Notes: generated by a model not told the origin, from the letters alone. A stretch of 33,356 nt of DNA from Pyrinomonadaceae bacterium (GCA_014534425.1 JACVRN010000045.1:1-33356); one strand, 5' to 3'. Counted from the first letter of the stretch, positions 14,720 to 23,996 are shown. Translations and numbers: made by a program.

Positions 14720-17028
14720 GAACCCCGCGTCTTAAGAGTTTGATTGTCGTCTTCGTTTTAGCATCCATGCTGTTGTGCGGGCTGGAGCGCCCCGTTTACG
14801 CCTGCGGCCCGTTTGCCAGAGGAGCAATCTTCAATTACGTCAAGCACCCGGACTTTCCATTAGACAGCTTTGCGCGCGGACAGCTAGGCGTGTTGCAGCC
14901 CACTTACGCGCGCTCTTATCTATACGTGGCCTACCGCTACATGAACGGCATGAGCTTCAACCAGTCGGAGCAGCAGGCGCTCGCAAGTCTCTGGCGGGAT
15001 CGTTTTGTCTACGACTGGCAGAACAGTCTTGAAGAAGGCAAGACCGCATGGTTCGCCGCGCGCAAGAAAGTCAGAAGCGTGGTTGGTGCCGACCCGGAAA
15101 TAGAAGTCTTCAGGGCCACAGGGAAAGAGGAATACGATAGTTTTCTCAACTGTCCGAACGATGCTTTTGAAAGTGCCGCGCACACGCTCGAAGATCGCAT
15201 CAAGCAGTTCGGTGCGGACAGCGCGGAGGTAAAAGATTGGTTGCAGGGCCAGGACAAGGTCTTCAGTAATTGTGGGAGCGGCGAGGTTATACCGGAAGCC
15301 GCGACATCCACGGCGGCTTTGATACGCGCAGACCGCGCTTACCAGATCGCAGCCGCTAAATTCTACGCGATGAAGTTTGACGAAGCTCGCGCGGACTTTG
15401 AAAAGATTGCTGGCGACGCATCTTCGCCCTGGCACGAGACGGCGCAATATCTAATCGCGCGCAGCCTGATTCGCAAAGCAAGCCTTGGAGAAGACGCAAA
15501 GCGAACCGAAACCCTCACGCAGGCTGAGACTGCTTTGAAGCGCACGCTGGACGAGATAAAGCAGGGGCCGCTTCACGATTCCGCAGCGAAGCTGCTTAAT
15601 TTGGTCAAGCTGCGCCTCAGGCCCGAAGAGCGCCTGCGCGAGTTGTCCGCTTCGCTGATGAACCGCGAGCCGAACGCAGACCTCAAGCAGGAGCTTTGGG
15701 ATTACACAACCATCCTGGACAAGTATCTTGGCAGCGAGGACGAGCCTGTTTCCGATGAGGTCAAAAAGAATCAGGGCACGGTCATCACGGATGAGTTGAG
15801 CGATTGGCTAAGAACTTTTCAGGCGGAAGACAAGCCATCATACGAGCACGCCCTGGACAGGTGGCGTAAGACGGATTCGCACGCGTGGCTCGTCGCTGCG
15901 CTGTCCAAAGCCAGCAGCGCTGATGCAGCCTCTTCATCTCTCATAGACGCGGCAAGCAGAATCGAGCCGAACGCTGCGGCTTACGCGACCGCCTCTTTTC
16001 ATGCCGTACGGCTGCTGATTGAATCGGGCAAGCGCGCGGACGCTCGCACGCGCCTGGATACTATTCTACAGAACCAAGCGGCGCTTCCGCCTTCGGCCAT
16101 CAATCAATTTCTGCATCAGAGAATGCTGCTGGCAACTACGCTGGAAGAATTTCTCAAGTACGCGCAAAGGCGACCGACCGCCTTTAGTTGGGGCGACGAC
16201 GGCAGAGAGATTCCCATAGAGCCTAAAGAGTTGAATCAGGATGCCGATTTGAAACAGTTGGCCGGGCGCACGCTCTTTGACGAAGACGCGGCCCAAATCA
16301 TGAACGACCGTCTGCCGCTCTCGCTCTTGCAGGAGGCCGCCAACAGTCCGACGCTTCCAGAGCACCTGCGAAAGCGTATGGCCTTAGCCGCGTGGACTAG
16401 GGCCGTCATGCTGAATGACACTGAGACAAGTAAAGCGCTCACGCCTGTTCTGGCGAGCCTTGCGCCGGAGATGAAAGCGTCGCTCAACGAGTACGCGAAC
16501 GCTGCTACGCCCGCGAGCGCAAGGGCTGTGGCGCTCTACACGCTTCTGAAATTTCCGGGCACGCGTCCCTTCGTAGACTCTAACGTTGGCCGCTTCACGC
16601 CGCTCAACGAAAGAGATATTTATAGAGACAACTGGTGGTGCGACCGCGCGCCCTTTGCGGAAAGCGCTGGCGATGAAGCGGTGAACGCGGGCGATACGTC
16701 TACGAAAAGGTCGGAGCCGAAAGTCGAAGCCTTACAACTCGATTTCCTGAGCGCGGCGCAAAGCGAGGCGGGCAAGCGCGAACGCACACAGCTTCTCTCG
16801 CTCGGCACAGGCCCGAACTATCTCTCGCGCGAAGCTATTGGTTGGGCAAAGCGTGCGCCTAATGACCCGCGCGTGCCGGAAGCGCTGCACATCGCAGTGA
16901 TGACTACGCGCTACGGCTGTTCGGACAAGGACACAGGCCCGCTCTCAAAAGCCGCATGGCAACTCCTGCACACCCGCTACAAAAACACAGCCTGGGCCAA
17001 GAAGACACCCTACTGGTTCAATAACTGA
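14716..17028 (+). CDS. Large secreted protein of unknown function, helical-repeat rich
   Basis: 770 residues. The signal peptide (about 1-29) ends VYA before CGPF; the cysteine at 30 could be lipidated, although the lipobox is poor. I do not recognise the family. From about residue 195 to 300 and again around 400-470 there are TPR-like helix pairs (AYQIAAAKFYAMKFDEARADFEKIA is the clearest), so a protein-binding solenoid is plausible. The C-terminal part has a loop with Cys-Ser-Asp (TRYGCSD) and ends TPYWFNN. The ATGA overlap with the DUF3142 gene indicates translational coupling and suggests a shared periplasmic task. Confidence 0.85.
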   Translation: MRTPRLKSLIVVFVLASMLLCGLERPVYACGPFARGAIFNYVKHPDFPLDSFARGQLGVLQPTYARSYLYVAYRYMNGMSFNQSEQQALASLWRDRFVYDWQNSLEEGKTAWFAARKKVRSVVGADPEIEVFRATGKEEYDSFLNCPNDAFESAAHTLEDRIKQFGADSAEVKDWLQGQDKVFSNCGSGEVIPEAATSTAALIRADRAYQIAAAKFYAMKFDEARADFEKIAGDASSPWHETAQYLIARSLIRKASLGEDAKRTETLTQAETALKRTLDEIKQGPLHDSAAKLLNLVKLRLRPEERLRELSASLMNREPNADLKQELWDYTTILDKYLGSEDEPVSDEVKKNQGTVITDELSDWLRTFQAEDKPSYEHALDRWRKTDSHAWLVAALSKASSADAASSSLIDAASRIEPNAAAYATASFHAVRLLIESGKRADARTRLDTILQNQAALPPSAINQFLHQRMLLATTLEEFLKYAQRRPTAFSWGDDGREIPIEPKELNQDADLKQLAGRTLFDEDAAQIMNDRLPLSLLQEAANSPTLPEHLRKRMALAAWTRAVMLNDTETSKALTPVLASLAPEMKASLNEYANAATPASARAVALYTLLKFPGTRPFVDSNVGRFTPLNERDIYRDNWWCDRAPFAESAGDEAVNAGDTSTKRSEPKVEALQLDFLSAAQSEAGKRERTQLLSLGTGPNYLSREAIGWAKRAPNDPRVPEALHIAVMTTRYGCSDKDTGPLSKAAWQLLHTRYKNTAWAKKTPYWFNN

Positions 17029-17044
17029 GCCGGAAGCGAATGCA

Positions 17045-17104
17045 AACAGGATGGACAGGATAAAAGAGAAAGAATCATTTCTTCTTTATCCTGTCCATCC
17101 TGTT
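17045..17104. repeat. Intergenic inverted repeat with 9-bp tandem units
   Basis: Perfect 20-bp arms (17045-17064 and 17085-17104) surround a 20-nt loop that can itself pair partly. Each arm contains two copies of ACAGGAT (or its complement ATCCTGT) spaced 9 bp apart. There is no T tract. It lies between the secreted-protein gene and the YyaL gene. Confidence 0.8.
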
Positions 17105-17166
17105 AATTTCTCATCGAAAAGTTATAGACTGTCAGGAATTCAAAAATCGTCAAGGGGTAATCTTTC

Positions 17167-19236
17167 ATGGCGGAACACAAACACACGAACCGTCTCATCA
17201 ACGAGACCAGCCCTTATCTCTTGCAGCACGCGCATAACCCTGTGGACTGGTATCCGTGGGGCGAAGAGGCTTTGGCAAAGGCGCGGGCCGAAGATAAACC
17301 GATACTGCTGAGCATAGGCTATTCTGCCTGCCACTGGTGTCATGTGATGGAGCGCGAGTCTTTCGAAAATGAAGAGATAGCGCAATTGATGAACGACAAC
17401 TTCATCAACATCAAAGTTGACCGCGAAGAGCGCCCCGACCTTGACCAGATTTACATGAACGCCGTGCAGTTGATGACCAGGCACGGCGGCTGGCCCATGA
17501 CTGTGTTCCTGACGCCCGAAGGCGTTCCCTTCTACGGCGGCACGTATTTTCCGCCCGAAGACCGCTACAACATGCCTGGCTTTCCTAAGATTCTGACGGC
17601 CATCGCTGACGCCTACAAAACGCGGCCCGACGAAGTGACGGAAACCACCGTCTCCATGTTGGGAGAGTTGCGCCGCATGGACGTAGCGCGCGAATCCAGA
17701 GAGGCGATTTCGGTCGAGTTGCTTGAGCAGGCCGAGCGCCAGCTTGCGCGCAGCTACGATAAGAGATACGGCGGCTTCGGTAGCGCGCCCAAGTTTCCAG
17801 CGCCCATGAATCTTGAATTTCTACTGCGCGCCTTCTATCGCACAAACGATAAGGAAGCGTTCGAGATGGTGGAACACACGGCGCGGCGCATGGCCGAAGG
17901 CGGCATGTATGACCAACTGGGCGGCGGCTTTCATCGCTACTCCACGGACGCACAGTGGCTCGTGCCGCATTTTGAAAAGATGCTCTACGACAACGCGCTG
18001 CTTTCGCGCCTTTACCTACACCTTTATCAGCAGACGCATGAAGACTTTTATCGTCGCATAGCAGAAGAGACGCTCGATTACGTCCTGCGTGAGATGACGG
18101 ACGCGGGCGGCGGGTTCTATTCCACGCAGGACGCGGACTCGGAAGGCCACGAGGGGAAGTTCTTTGTCTGGACGCCGGATGAAGTCAAAGAGATTCTGGG
18201 CAAAGAGGACGGCGCGCTCTTCTGCTCCTACTACGACATCACGCCCGGCGGAAATTTCGAGGGCAAGAGCATCCCGAACATCAACGACTCTGTGGAAGAA
18301 GTCGCCGCAAGCGAGAACATCACTGCCGAGCACCTGCGCGAAGTGCTTGCGCGCGGTCGCAAGATTCTGTTCGAGGCGCGCGAGCAAAGAATCAAGCCGG
18401 GGCGAGATGAAAAGATTCTGACCGCCTGGAATGGTCTGATGCTCGCAAGCTTTGCCGAAGCGGGCGCTATCCTTGAGCGCGATGATTACACGGAAGCCGC
18501 GCGACGCAACGCGCGCTTTGTGCTTGAGAAACTGAGGCGCGATGGGTTGCTGCTCAGAACCTACAAGGACGGGCAGGCGAAATTGAACGGCTATCTTGAA
18601 GACTACTCTTTCTTAGCCGACGGACTTTTGATGCTCTATGAAGCGACGGGCGAGTTGGAGTGGCTTGAGGAGGCGCAGGGCGTAGTCGAGCGCATGATAG
18701 AAGAGTTCTGGGACGCCGAGCAGGGCGGCTTCTTCTACACGGGCAGCAGCCACGAAGAGTTGATAGTGCGCTCGAAAGATTACTTTGACAACGCCACGCC
18801 TTCTGGCAATTCCGTCGCGGCTGACGTTCTGCTAAGGCTAGGCGTGCTGACGGCGCGCGAAGACTATCCGAGGAAAGCCGTCACCATCTTTCGCCTCATG
18901 CGCGACACAGTAGGGCGTTACCCTTCGGCCTTCGGGCGGCTCCTATGCGCCATGGATTTTTATCTCTCTTCACCTAAAGAAATTGCCATCATAGACAGCG
19001 AAGATTCGGCAGACACGCGTGCGCTCTTGCGCGAGGTCTGGAAGCGATACCTGCCGAATAAGGTCGTCGCGCTTTCCAGAGAGCAGGACGCACGCGCTTC
19101 CGAACTCGTTCCCCTTCTGCGCGAGCGCACGGCAATGGATGGACGAGCTACTGCCTACGTCTGCGAGCATTACGCGTGCCAGAGGCCAGTGAATACGCCC
19201 GAAGAACTCGCAGCGCAACTTGGAGCGAGTGGTTAG
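17167..19236 (+). CDS. YyaL/DUF255 thioredoxin-domain protein
   Basis: 689 residues, full length for the family (human homologue SPATA20). The N-terminal DUF255 thioredoxin-like domain (about 5-165) has the signature [17 protein letters not shown] (15-31) and a CHWC redox-like motif (C55, C58) in [11 protein letters not shown]. It is followed by an alpha/alpha-toroid of six-hairpin glycosidase type (about 190-650), with recognisable [10 protein letters not shown] and [26 protein letters not shown] phrases. AAGGGG lies 9 nt before the ATG. The biochemical role is unsettled; some members are annotated as cellobiose epimerase-like by fold. It stands alone and converges with the RNase D gene with a 14-nt gap. 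Confidence 0.93.
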   Translation: MAEHKHTNRLINETSPYLLQHAHNPVDWYPWGEEALAKARAEDKPILLSIGYSACHWCHVMERESFENEEIAQLMNDNFINIKVDREERPDLDQIYMNAVQLMTRHGGWPMTVFLTPEGVPFYGGTYFPPEDRYNMPGFPKILTAIADAYKTRPDEVTETTVSMLGELRRMDVARESREAISVELLEQAERQLARSYDKRYGGFGSAPKFPAPMNLEFLLRAFYRTNDKEAFEMVEHTARRMAEGGMYDQLGGGFHRYSTDAQWLVPHFEKMLYDNALLSRLYLHLYQQTHEDFYRRIAEETLDYVLREMTDAGGGFYSTQDADSEGHEGKFFVWTPDEVKEILGKEDGALFCSYYDITPGGNFEGKSIPNINDSVEEVAASENITAEHLREVLARGRKILFEAREQRIKPGRDEKILTAWNGLMLASFAEAGAILERDDYTEAARRNARFVLEKLRRDGLLLRTYKDGQAKLNGYLEDYSFLADGLLMLYEATGELEWLEEAQGVVERMIEEFWDAEQGGFFYTGSSHEELIVRSKDYFDNATPSGNSVAADVLLRLGVLTAREDYPRKAVTIFRLMRDTVGRYPSAFGRLLCAMDFYLSSPKEIAIIDSEDSADTRALLREVWKRYLPNKVVALSREQDARASELVPLLRERTAMDGRATAYVCEHYACQRPVNTPEELAAQLGASG

Positions 19237-19250
19237 ACTTCTTTCTCTCT

Positions 19251-20159
19251 TTACTTGGAGGATTGAGCTTTTCTTAATGCTTCCAGCAGTTCCTCTCCGA
19301 AGCGGGAGATTCTGGAATCGCCCAGGCCGTAGATGGATTGCAGGTCTTTGAGCGTAGAGGGCTTTTCCATAGCCAGATGCTCAAGCGTTCTATCCTGGCA
19401 GATCATGTAGGCCGCCACCATCTCTCTGCCGGATTTTTCCAGCCGCCACTTCTTCAATTCCTTCAGTATGCGACGCTCATCGTCCGTCAGTGGACGCGCG
19501 AGCGGTTGCGGGGCGCGTCGTCTGCGCGGCGCCGTGCCGGATTTCTCCTCCGCAGGCGCGAGAGTGCTGAAGCGCAGCGCAGCCTCAAGCTTTCCCTGCT
19601 CTGTAAGAATTCTTGAAAGCTCGTCGTAAAGCTCAAGCGTCATGCGCGCGTCGAGCGCCGCGTACTGAAGTTGCGCGCGTGTCAGAGGTCTGCGCCGCCA
19701 GTTTGATTTCTGGTATCGCTTGTCCAACTCTATCCCGAAAAGATGCTCGGAGACTCCCGCTAGACTGTATGAAGGAAGACGAAGTGCGGCACGCGCAAGC
19801 CTCAGCGTGTCCACAAAACCTGCGGGACGAAGGCCCGCGCCTCTGAGCATTGCCTCGTCAAAGCGCGCGTTGTGCGCTGCCATCATTACTGCGGGCGATT
19901 CGATTATCGGCCTCAGGACTTCCGCTTCGACTTCCAGCAGGTCTATGACAAGAATCTCGCCCGCGCGAGGCGCAAGCTGCGCCAGAGAGACGCGCGAATG
20001 ATTCTCTTTCGCGTCCCAGTAGGTCTCCGTGTCCAGACCTATGATGCTCTCCTTCTGAAGCTCTAGGAGTGCGCTGCGCGCCTCGGCCTCGTCTGTGATA
20101 ACGCGATAGGCCGATTTGGAAGCCGGGGATTCCGAATGGTCTTGCAAGTCGGATGACAC
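19251..20159 (-). CDS. rnd: Ribonuclease D (DEDDy 3'-5' exonuclease with HRDC)
   Basis: 302 residues from GTG 20159; a TTG four codons on is the alternative, and neither has a strong ribosome site. The exonuclease domain (about 18-195) shows all catalytic acids: D43 and E45 (GLDTETYW), D101 (HNARFDEA), Y166 and D170 (YAALDARM), the DEDDy signature. One HRDC domain follows (about 222-295, LTDDERRILKELKKWR). E. coli RNase D has two HRDC domains, so this is a shorter form. The role is trimming of tRNA and other stable RNA 3' ends. It is preceded by a separate lipoprotein gene with its own terminator, so it probably has its own promoter. Confidence 0.93.
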   Translation of the reverse strand: MSSDLQDHSESPASKSAYRVITDEAEARSALLELQKESIIGLDTETYWDAKENHSRVSLAQLAPRAGEILVIDLLEVEAEVLRPIIESPAVMMAAHNARFDEAMLRGAGLRPAGFVDTLRLARAALRLPSYSLAGVSEHLFGIELDKRYQKSNWRRRPLTRAQLQYAALDARMTLELYDELSRILTEQGKLEAALRFSTLAPAEEKSGTAPRRRRAPQPLARPLTDDERRILKELKKWRLEKSGREMVAAYMICQDRTLEHLAMEKPSTLKDLQSIYGLGDSRISRFGEELLEALRKAQSSK

Positions 20160-20185
20160 TTCTGGATGGTGCGGAGTCAGGGCTT

Positions 20186-20222
20186 AAAAAAACGAAAGGC
20201 GCGCTGAAAGGCTCAACGCGCC
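20186..20222 (-). terminator. Rho-independent terminator of the Asn/Thr lipoprotein gene
   Basis: On the minus strand a 10-bp stem (including one G-T pair, plus-strand span 20198-20222) with a 5-nt loop is followed by TTTCG and a run of seven T (20186-20192). It ends the lipoprotein transcript just upstream of the RNase D start. Confidence 0.88.
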
Positions 20223-20251
20223 CTGAACTCGTTTGTGCACGAAACAAACTA

Positions 20252-20563
20252 CTACGGGCGTCTGTTAGCGGTATTCGCGTTGCCAGCATTCGTGTTGGCT
20301 CTGCCAGCGTTCGCATTACTCATATTCCTGTTGCCGGCGTTCGCGTTACCCATGTTCATGTTGCCAGAGCTGGTGTTGGTATTGGTCGTGGTTGTGTTGG
20401 TGCTCGTGCCGGTGTTGGTGGTAGACGTTCCCGTGTTGGTCGTAGTGGTGGCCGTGTTGGTGGTCGTATTAGTATTCGTCATATTCGTGTTGTCTCCACC
20501 GCCGCAGGCCGTCCAGAAAGCAGCAGTGGCTAGCAAGGCAAGAAAAGCTAAAGTTCTTCGCAT
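20252..20563 (-). CDS. Asn/Thr-rich low-complexity lipoprotein
   Basis: 103 residues. The signal peptide ends FWTAC with the acylated cysteine at residue 20, followed by GGGDN. Everything after is made of Asn and Thr, later Asn, Ala, Gly and Met, often with Asn at every second position (NTNTTTN; NMNMGNANAG; NANTANR). No fold or motif is evident; it looks disordered or prion-like. An AGGAG about 10 nt before the ATG and a strong terminator downstream show it is an expressed single-gene unit. The DNA repeats (related AAC-containing units) invite length change by slippage. Function unknown; a surface spacer or sacrificial lipoprotein are guesses only. Confidence 0.85.
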   Translation of the reverse strand: MRRTLAFLALLATAAFWTACGGGDNTNMTNTNTTTNTATTTTNTGTSTTNTGTSTNTTTTNTNTSSGNMNMGNANAGNRNMSNANAGRANTNAGNANTANRRP

Positions 20564-20580
20564 CGAATTTTTCTCCTGTA

Positions 20581-21223
20581 ACCCAGAGGGGTAGTTTTGT
20601 TGAGGAACTTATGCGGATTGACTCCCTACCAATGAAGTGCGCTCTTTAAGACGCTATTTCCGCACCAGTTCGGTTAAAGTCCTAGCCCAGCCAAGCCGTA
20701 ATCTTCTGTCGCCACAACGCCTGCTGCCAGAAGATTCATGCGTGCGGGGCCTGTTAAAATTAACAAGCGATTATTTGCCAGGCATGCTCCGGTAACTGCT
20801 TCTGACACGCACAGGCACAAAATTTTCAAAGCGCATCGCCCGTCTTCCAGCGCCAAACCTCGGGTCTCAAATAGTTTTACGGCGGGCGCAGTGTAGCATT
20901 AGAACGGCTAGAAATACACGAAAAATTTCGAGTTCGCAAGCTTTCAGAGGGTAAATCTCTAAGATATTTCGAGCCTGGAACATCAGTCGAGAGCGGTTGC
21001 ACACTCCCGGCTTTAGGCGCTCAAGGCCGCTTCAGAGTCTCCGAAAAGGGCGTCGAAGACTCCCGCCACACGGACGGCTTCCGAGAGCCTGGCCCCGTTC
21101 CCTTCATGAGGAGGTTGAAAGGAGGGTAAAAAAGCAGCTTCCGGGCATCGCTCAAACCGCGCGAGAATACCACAAAACGACATTCCTGCAATAGAGCTAA
21201 ATTCTATATGCTCAACAAAAAGC
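20581..21223. other. Gene-poor intergenic stretch
   Basis: I see no convincing gene between the divergent lipoprotein and HD-GYP genes. Short frames here (20674-20856 minus, 20997-21194 plus, 21013-21267 minus) lack good ribosome sites and recognisable sequence. A small palindrome TGTTAAAATTAACA lies at 20752-20765. The GC-rich part from about 20990 to 21180 can fold locally, but I recognise no RNA family there (checked by eye for SRP, 6S, RNase P and tmRNA hallmarks). Confidence 0.5.
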
Positions 21224-21253
21224 TTGACTTTATGGGGATTTGACGGGTATTGT
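21224..21253 (+). promoter_or_regulatory. Putative promoter of the HD-GYP/GGDEF gene
   Basis: TTGACT (21224-21229) and TATTGT (21248-21253) are 18 nt apart. The -10 box runs into the left end of a 42-bp perfect palindrome, leaving about 105 nt between the palindrome and the chosen ATG at 21398. Confidence 0.4.
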
Positions 21254-21291
21254 AAGCCTGTTGCCAAACATGTTTGGCAACAGGCTTACAA
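21250..21291. repeat. 42-bp perfect palindrome, no spacer
   Basis: Every base from 21250 to 21270 is complementary to its mirror from 21291 back to 21271; the centre reads CCAAACATGTTTGG. Its placement over the predicted -10 box and early leader suggests an operator for a dimeric or tetrameric regulator, or a leader hairpin in RNA. Confidence 0.9.
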
Positions 21292-21397
21292 CGGCCAACC
21301 ACATGGCACTTCCGAAGGGCCGCTTTCAATTCATTCTGGCCTACTCTCAAAACCCATTTTTGTGTATCGCCACAGCTTAAAGGATTACCCACAGCCC

Positions 21398-23923
21398 ATG
21401 CCAAAAGGAAACTGGAAAAGTCTCGCGTTTCTGGGAGCAGTTGCCCTGCTGGCCGGAATCATCTTTCTCTATTCGCTCAGCACCCTGGCCTCCCTTCCCC
21501 TCAAAGGCTGGAGCGGGCTGATGCCGCTTGTAGCGCTTCTGGCGCTGTGTGTTGCGGCCAGCCGCCTGACGGTCTCCGTCACGGGCGCGGACGGCGTGAG
21601 ACAGAGCACGAAATCGGTCGCTGACACCTTTATCTTTCTGGCGGTCATGATGTACGCGGCAGGCTCTGCGGGTACTGTGGCCCCTGCGGTGCTGCTGGCC
21701 GCAGTCGTGGGTCTTATCTCTTCATGGCGCGAATCTGACAGGCGGCTCACGGTCTTTACGACTGCCACGAGCATCGTTTCTACGTTTGTGGCCGCATCGC
21801 TCTACGGGCTGCTGATTAACCTGCTGGCGCATGGAAGCGCGGCGCGATCCCTGACGCTCGGCGAACTGCTTCTGCCTGTCTGCGCTCTGGCACTCGCGCA
21901 ATATTTTCTGAGCACGATTGGCGTCGCCGCCTTCGTAGCTTTCGATTCCGGCAAGCCTCTGACGCTTTCTATAGAGAGCATAGTCTGGACTTCCATCACG
22001 CAGGTCGCAGGAGCTTCGAGCGCGGGGCTTTTCTACGCGGCGCTGGAAACGCGCAGCTTCATACACCTGTTCATGGGCACGCTTATCACGGGTCTTGTTT
22101 ATCTTCTTTACCGCTTCAACAATCAGCACCTTGAAGAAGTGCGGCGCGCGGAAGCGGGCAAGATGCGCCATATACAGGAGATGGCAGACCTGCACATGAA
22201 TACCATAGAGTCGCTTGCCATAGCGATTGACGCTAAAGACCAGACGACTCACGGCCACGTTCGCCGGACGCAGATTTACGCGAAAGAGATGGGAAGGCTC
22301 CTCAATGTCAGCGAGGCGGAGACGCAGGCGCTTCTGGCGGGCGCGCTCCTGCACGACATAGGAAAGCTGGCCGTGCCGGAATACATTTTGAACAAGCCCG
22401 GCAAGCTCACCGAATCGGAGTTTGCCAAGATGAAGATTCACCCTATCGTCGGCGCAGAGATTCTAAAGCGCGTAAACTTCCCTTACCCGGTCGAAGACAT
22501 TGTGCGTTATCACCATGAAAAGTGGGACGGCACGGGTTATCCGAAAGGCTTGAAGGGCGAGAACATTCCTCTGGTCGCTCGCATCATCTCGGTAGTCGAT
22601 TTCTACGACGCCACGCGCTGCGACCGTCCCTATCGAAAGGGGATGAAGCGTGAGGCTTCGCTCGCGCACTTGAAGAAGATGGCGGGCACGTCCTTTGACC
22701 CGCGAATCGTGGAGATATTCACGGAGCATGTGGAAGAGTTCGACCGTCTCATCGAAAGCCAGGACATACAGGAGCAGGTTCAGTCCGAGCAGGAGACGTA
22801 TCAGAACAACGCCAAACCCGATACCGGGCTTGTCTCTGAAACCATGGGTTCAGCGCCGGACAATCATTCCGGCTTCCGCTCCATCACGCAGGCACAGCGA
22901 GAGGTCTTCGCGCTTCACGAGATAGCGCAGACCATAGGCTCGTCTCTGAACCTGCACGATACGGTCACGCTCGTCTCAAGTAAGCTGCGCGCCATCGTTC
23001 CCTTCGACATCTGCACCATCTACATCGTAGATGAAAAGAGCGGCAAGGCCGTGGCGATTCACGTCGCAGGCGAGCACGTCGACACGCTCCTCCGTCGCCG
23101 CATCAACGTCGGCGACGGCATTACAGGTTGGGTGATAGCCAACGCACGAACCATGTGCAACACCTCGCCTGAGCTTGATATGGTCGGCGTGCCCGAAGAG
23201 ATTGCAAAGAGCGTGCGCGGCGTGTTGGTCGCTCCGCTCGTGAATGAAGCCGGAGCGTTCGGCGCAATCACGCTCTATTCAAAATCAATCGCGTCTTATT
23301 CCACAGAGCACGTACGCCTTCTTGAGTCCGTTTCGCTGCACGCGTCTTCGGCTCTCAACAATGCCATCACCTTCGAGAAGACACGCGAGAGCGCTTTGAC
23401 AGACCCTTTGACAGACCTTCCGAATGCTCGCGCCTTCTACATGTCGCTCGAGCAGCGCGTGGCCGAGTGCCAGCGTTTGAACCGAGAGCCTCTAACCATC
23501 CTCAGCATGGATTTGGAAGACTTCAAGAAGGTCAACGACACTTACGGCCATGCGGTGGGCGACCGCATGCTGGCGAGTGTGGCGGAAGTCATCAGAAAAC
23601 AGTTGAGGCAGATGGACATGCTCGCGCGCTATGCCGGTGACGAGTTCGTTGCGATTATGCCTATGGCATCGGGCGACACGGCCGTGCTAGTGGCCGAGCG
23701 CATACGCGCTGCTGTCGAAAAGCACGAGTTCACCGTTCGCACTGGCCGCACGGCTCGCGTAGGGCTGAGCATCGGCATAGCCTGCTTTCCCAGGGACGGC
23801 GAGACGGCGGAAGAGCTTCTGACCTCCGCAGACCGCAACATGCAGCGCGACAAGCACGCGCGAAAGCTTGGGCCGACCATCGCCGCAAACTCTAATATCG
23901 CTTCCATAGACATGCTGACCTGA
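21398..23923 (+). CDS. Membrane HD-GYP-GAF-GGDEF cyclic-di-GMP protein
   Basis: 841 residues from ATG 21398. The open frame extends 58 codons further up, but those codons run through the palindrome and promoter region. About eight transmembrane helices (1-240) precede an HD-GYP domain (about 255-445) with HD at 319-320, HHEKWDGTGYP (372-382) and FYDA (402-405). A GAF domain follows (about 505-655), then GGDEF (about 665-825) with active-site AGDEF (746-750), metal Asp705 (SMDLEDFKKVND) and the RxxD inhibitory site R737-D740. HD-GYP domains hydrolyse cyclic di-GMP and GGDEF domains make it; one may be regulatory here. A hairpin terminator follows. Confidence 0.93.
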   Translation: MPKGNWKSLAFLGAVALLAGIIFLYSLSTLASLPLKGWSGLMPLVALLALCVAASRLTVSVTGADGVRQSTKSVADTFIFLAVMMYAAGSAGTVAPAVLLAAVVGLISSWRESDRRLTVFTTATSIVSTFVAASLYGLLINLLAHGSAARSLTLGELLLPVCALALAQYFLSTIGVAAFVAFDSGKPLTLSIESIVWTSITQVAGASSAGLFYAALETRSFIHLFMGTLITGLVYLLYRFNNQHLEEVRRAEAGKMRHIQEMADLHMNTIESLAIAIDAKDQTTHGHVRRTQIYAKEMGRLLNVSEAETQALLAGALLHDIGKLAVPEYILNKPGKLTESEFAKMKIHPIVGAEILKRVNFPYPVEDIVRYHHEKWDGTGYPKGLKGENIPLVARIISVVDFYDATRCDRPYRKGMKREASLAHLKKMAGTSFDPRIVEIFTEHVEEFDRLIESQDIQEQVQSEQETYQNNAKPDTGLVSETMGSAPDNHSGFRSITQAQREVFALHEIAQTIGSSLNLHDTVTLVSSKLRAIVPFDICTIYIVDEKSGKAVAIHVAGEHVDTLLRRRINVGDGITGWVIANARTMCNTSPELDMVGVPEEIAKSVRGVLVAPLVNEAGAFGAITLYSKSIASYSTEHVRLLESVSLHASSALNNAITFEKTRESALTDPLTDLPNARAFYMSLEQRVAECQRLNREPLTILSMDLEDFKKVNDTYGHAVGDRMLASVAEVIRKQLRQMDMLARYAGDEFVAIMPMASGDTAVLVAERIRAAVEKHEFTVRTGRTARVGLSIGIACFPRDGETAEELLTSADRNMQRDKHARKLGPTIAANSNIASIDMLT

Positions 23924-23951
23924 AGCGAAGGCCGAGAAAGCTTCCTTCTTC

Positions 23952-23996
23952 AAAGGCGCACGCGGGCTATAAAAGCAAAGCTCGCGTGCGCTTTAT
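23952..23996 (+). terminator. Terminator after the HD-GYP/GGDEF gene
   Basis: A GC-rich stem (left arm 23952-23969, right arm 23979-23994, one bulged G and one wobble) with about a 9-nt loop ends in a T-rich tail (TTTATCTTTATC). Confidence 0.75.

Noticed and set aside
21013..21267. 84-codon minus-strand frame in the gene-poor region
   Set aside because: The later part reads somewhat protein-like, but the frame starts inside the palindrome, has no ribosome site and matches nothing I know.
21224..21397. Longer N-terminus for the HD-GYP/GGDEF protein
   Set aside because: The extra 58 codons translate the palindrome and promoter region and precede the first membrane helix; ATG 21398 begins a normal MPKGNWKSLAFLG membrane start.
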